Part shown: piece after piece, positions 63,901 to 64,000 of the stretch
Position numbering within the stretch: the stretch's first letter is position 1
How the letters are laid out: every line of letters begins with the position of its first letter
Origin: Muricauda sp. SCSIO 64092
GTDB taxonomy: Bacteria; Bacteroidota; Bacteroidia; Flavobacteriales; Flavobacteriaceae
DNA length: 64,000 bases
Direction of reading: 5' to 3'
Assembly (NCBI RefSeq): GCF_023016285.1
Contig: NZ_CP095413.1
Span: 2,418,001-2,482,000 of the forward strand
Notes under the pieces: generated by a model
What the model saw: only the letters and a program-made list of their open reading frames with translations
What the model was told of the DNA's origin: nothing
Databases searched by the model: none
Position numbers and translations under genes: made by a program

Positions 63901-64000
63901 GTTTGGATTTTCCTCTTTGTGCTTTTCAATGCGCCTAAAAAGAATGGGGTGGCACCAAGCCGGATTAGCACCGGCGATTAAAAAACAATCGGCCAATTCA
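60958..64000 (-). CDS. Assimilatory nitrate reductase fused to NAD(P)H/FAD reductase and BFD domains (N-terminus outside window)
   Basis: At least 1012 residues, open to the window edge. Order: molybdopterin oxidoreductase domain (residues 1-530; NPAWCHPILFRRIEKHKEEN, GLNQSVIGVDKNVSLLNL, GQPNAMGGREVGG; GRVRDQWHTRTKTGK near 440), then a pyridine-nucleotide-disulfide reductase domain from about 545 (IIVIGAGAASYRFIQSF; VVIVGGGLLGLELAAAL), then a BFD-type [2Fe-2S] domain (VCSCSQVGVGNL; GCGSCKPEVKAIL). It reduces nitrate to nitrite with NAD(P)H in the cytosol. The N-terminal FeS motif is not visible. Confidence 0.92.
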   Translation of the reverse strand, partial: ELADCFLIAGANPAWCHPILFRRIEKHKEENPNVKLIVVDPRKTQTCELADLHLQILPGTDVILFNAMARWLIDKKKIDRVFIKRHTSNFEACRSKAYELTIGQAAEKCGITADEIKKAGKMIADANGFISMWTMGLNQSVIGVDKNVSLLNLSLLTGQIGKPGSGPFSLTGQPNAMGGREVGGMASLLAAHRDLGNPRHRREVQDFWGGKEINGEPGLTATEMFHALESGKMKAVWIVCTNPVVSLPNSKKVEKALEKANFVVVQDISHHAETTQYADLLLPAAGWLEKEGTMTNSERRISYLPKVIDAPGEALPDAEILWRFAQEMGFPGFDYNSVGEVYDEYCLMTKGTNIDISGLSHERLKKEGSFQWPVPHAAHPGTPRLFNDNNYFTSDGKAHFNAPKRLINTSERTGPEYPLILNTGRVRDQWHTRTKTGKVKRLLTHIPAPYLQMNRVDAYVRGLKNDDIAIVNSRRGSVRVKVKIDFDIRERVVFLPMHWGKILNNDFGRANNLTGDLIDPISKEPDFKYSAVQVEKYQKPKEKIIVIGAGAASYRFIQSFREKNEVDEIQVFSKEKYPFYNRVLLPEYVNEDLPWEALQKLKKGELKSLNVTLHGENGIQKILPREKIVIDDKGSKHSYDKLIIATGSRAFVPNDVRLDLPGRFTMRERNDADALKNYLKGTGLPNQEQHVVIVGGGLLGLELAAALKKKNVNISIIQRAPRLMERQLDPISSRLLAEDVVDRGIQLYFDNEVSTVFGEKEGKNILNVVLKTGKTLNCNAIVYAIGTKPNIHIIKEAGLATRRGVVVDPYLKTSDSNIFALGEIAEFEHALFGITSAAEQQADIAANYLLGDLSNSYSGSVPMNILKFEDLDLCSIGMVNTPKDDSSYEEILLMDVSKRFYKKCIVKDDTLKGAILMGDKSEFAEFKRLIEEEIELSDKREELLRGSSNSEPLKGKLVCSCSQVGVGNLKDAIASGCGDFKELCAQTGAGLGCGSCKPEVKAILNEQQRTTAA

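Overview
The window looks like a chromosome segment of a marine-type flavobacterium (Bacteroidota, Flavobacteriaceae; a Muricauda/Allomuricauda-like relative is my guess). Reasons: many TonB-dependent and outer-membrane proteins, lipoprotein signals ending in a Cys, a LytS/LytTR pair, DUF4136, a VIT-VWA-plug protein, A-rich ribosome binding sites, and promoters matching the Bacteroidota pattern TTG-N20-TAnnTTTG.

Layout. 0-6.6 kb: end of an Rhs protein followed by small orphan tip/immunity-like genes, a REP-type transposase (RAYT) and several copies of an intergenic palindromic repeat. 6.6-25.5 kb: mostly housekeeping genes (subtilase, epimerase, LytS/LytTR pair, two ORF6N genes of which one is broken, lepA, outer-membrane beta-barrel protein, PD40 lipoprotein, M28 peptidase, dus, FtsX-like permease, rbfA, methylmalonyl-CoA epimerase, GH65). 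26.2-33.1 kb: a tRNA-Met(CAT) whose 3' end is repeated downstream, then a probable defence island (cyclase-like protein; ATPase, unknown, PD-(D/E)XK nuclease and DNA methyltransferase operon). 33.2-38.9 kb: secreted hydrolase/propeller proteins. 39.0-44.8 kb: NrtR-like Nudix regulator, SPFH protein and NAD-kinase-like protein with three palindromic operators, then an apparently inactive Argonaute with a SIR2 partner. 44.8-54.6 kb: an RNA-repair/tRNA island. 54.7-64 kb: VIT/VWA/plug protein (apparently frameshifted), TonB, and an assimilatory nitrate reductase with a rubredoxin-domain partner.

The standout is 44.8-54.6 kb. Three leftward transcription units and one divergent WYL regulator form what looks like one system. 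Unit 1: rtcB (RNA ligase), an unknown gene and two RlaP-type nucleotidyltransferases, overlapping head to tail. Unit 2: a promoter, a 42-codon leader peptide, an intrinsic terminator, then 20 tightly packed divergent tRNAs (almost one per codon box, no Ala) and a YkuK-type RNase H-fold gene. Unit 3: tRNA-like halves in split and permuted order, a small ORF and a slipin. Units 1 and 3 share the same operator at the same spacing from the same -7 box, and the same two-hairpin 5' leader with compensatory base changes.

The leader peptide of unit 2 reads 19 of 20 amino acids, and 22 of 23 isoacceptor codon boxes (all except Ala), in its first 30 codons. A GGGAGG stretch near its end can pair with the terminator. 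This has the architecture of a transcription attenuator able to sense depletion of almost any tRNA and to switch on a replacement tRNA set. I infer a response to tRNA-cleaving toxins or phage, with RtcB and RlaP repairing and the array replacing. The function is inference; the sequence features are direct observations.
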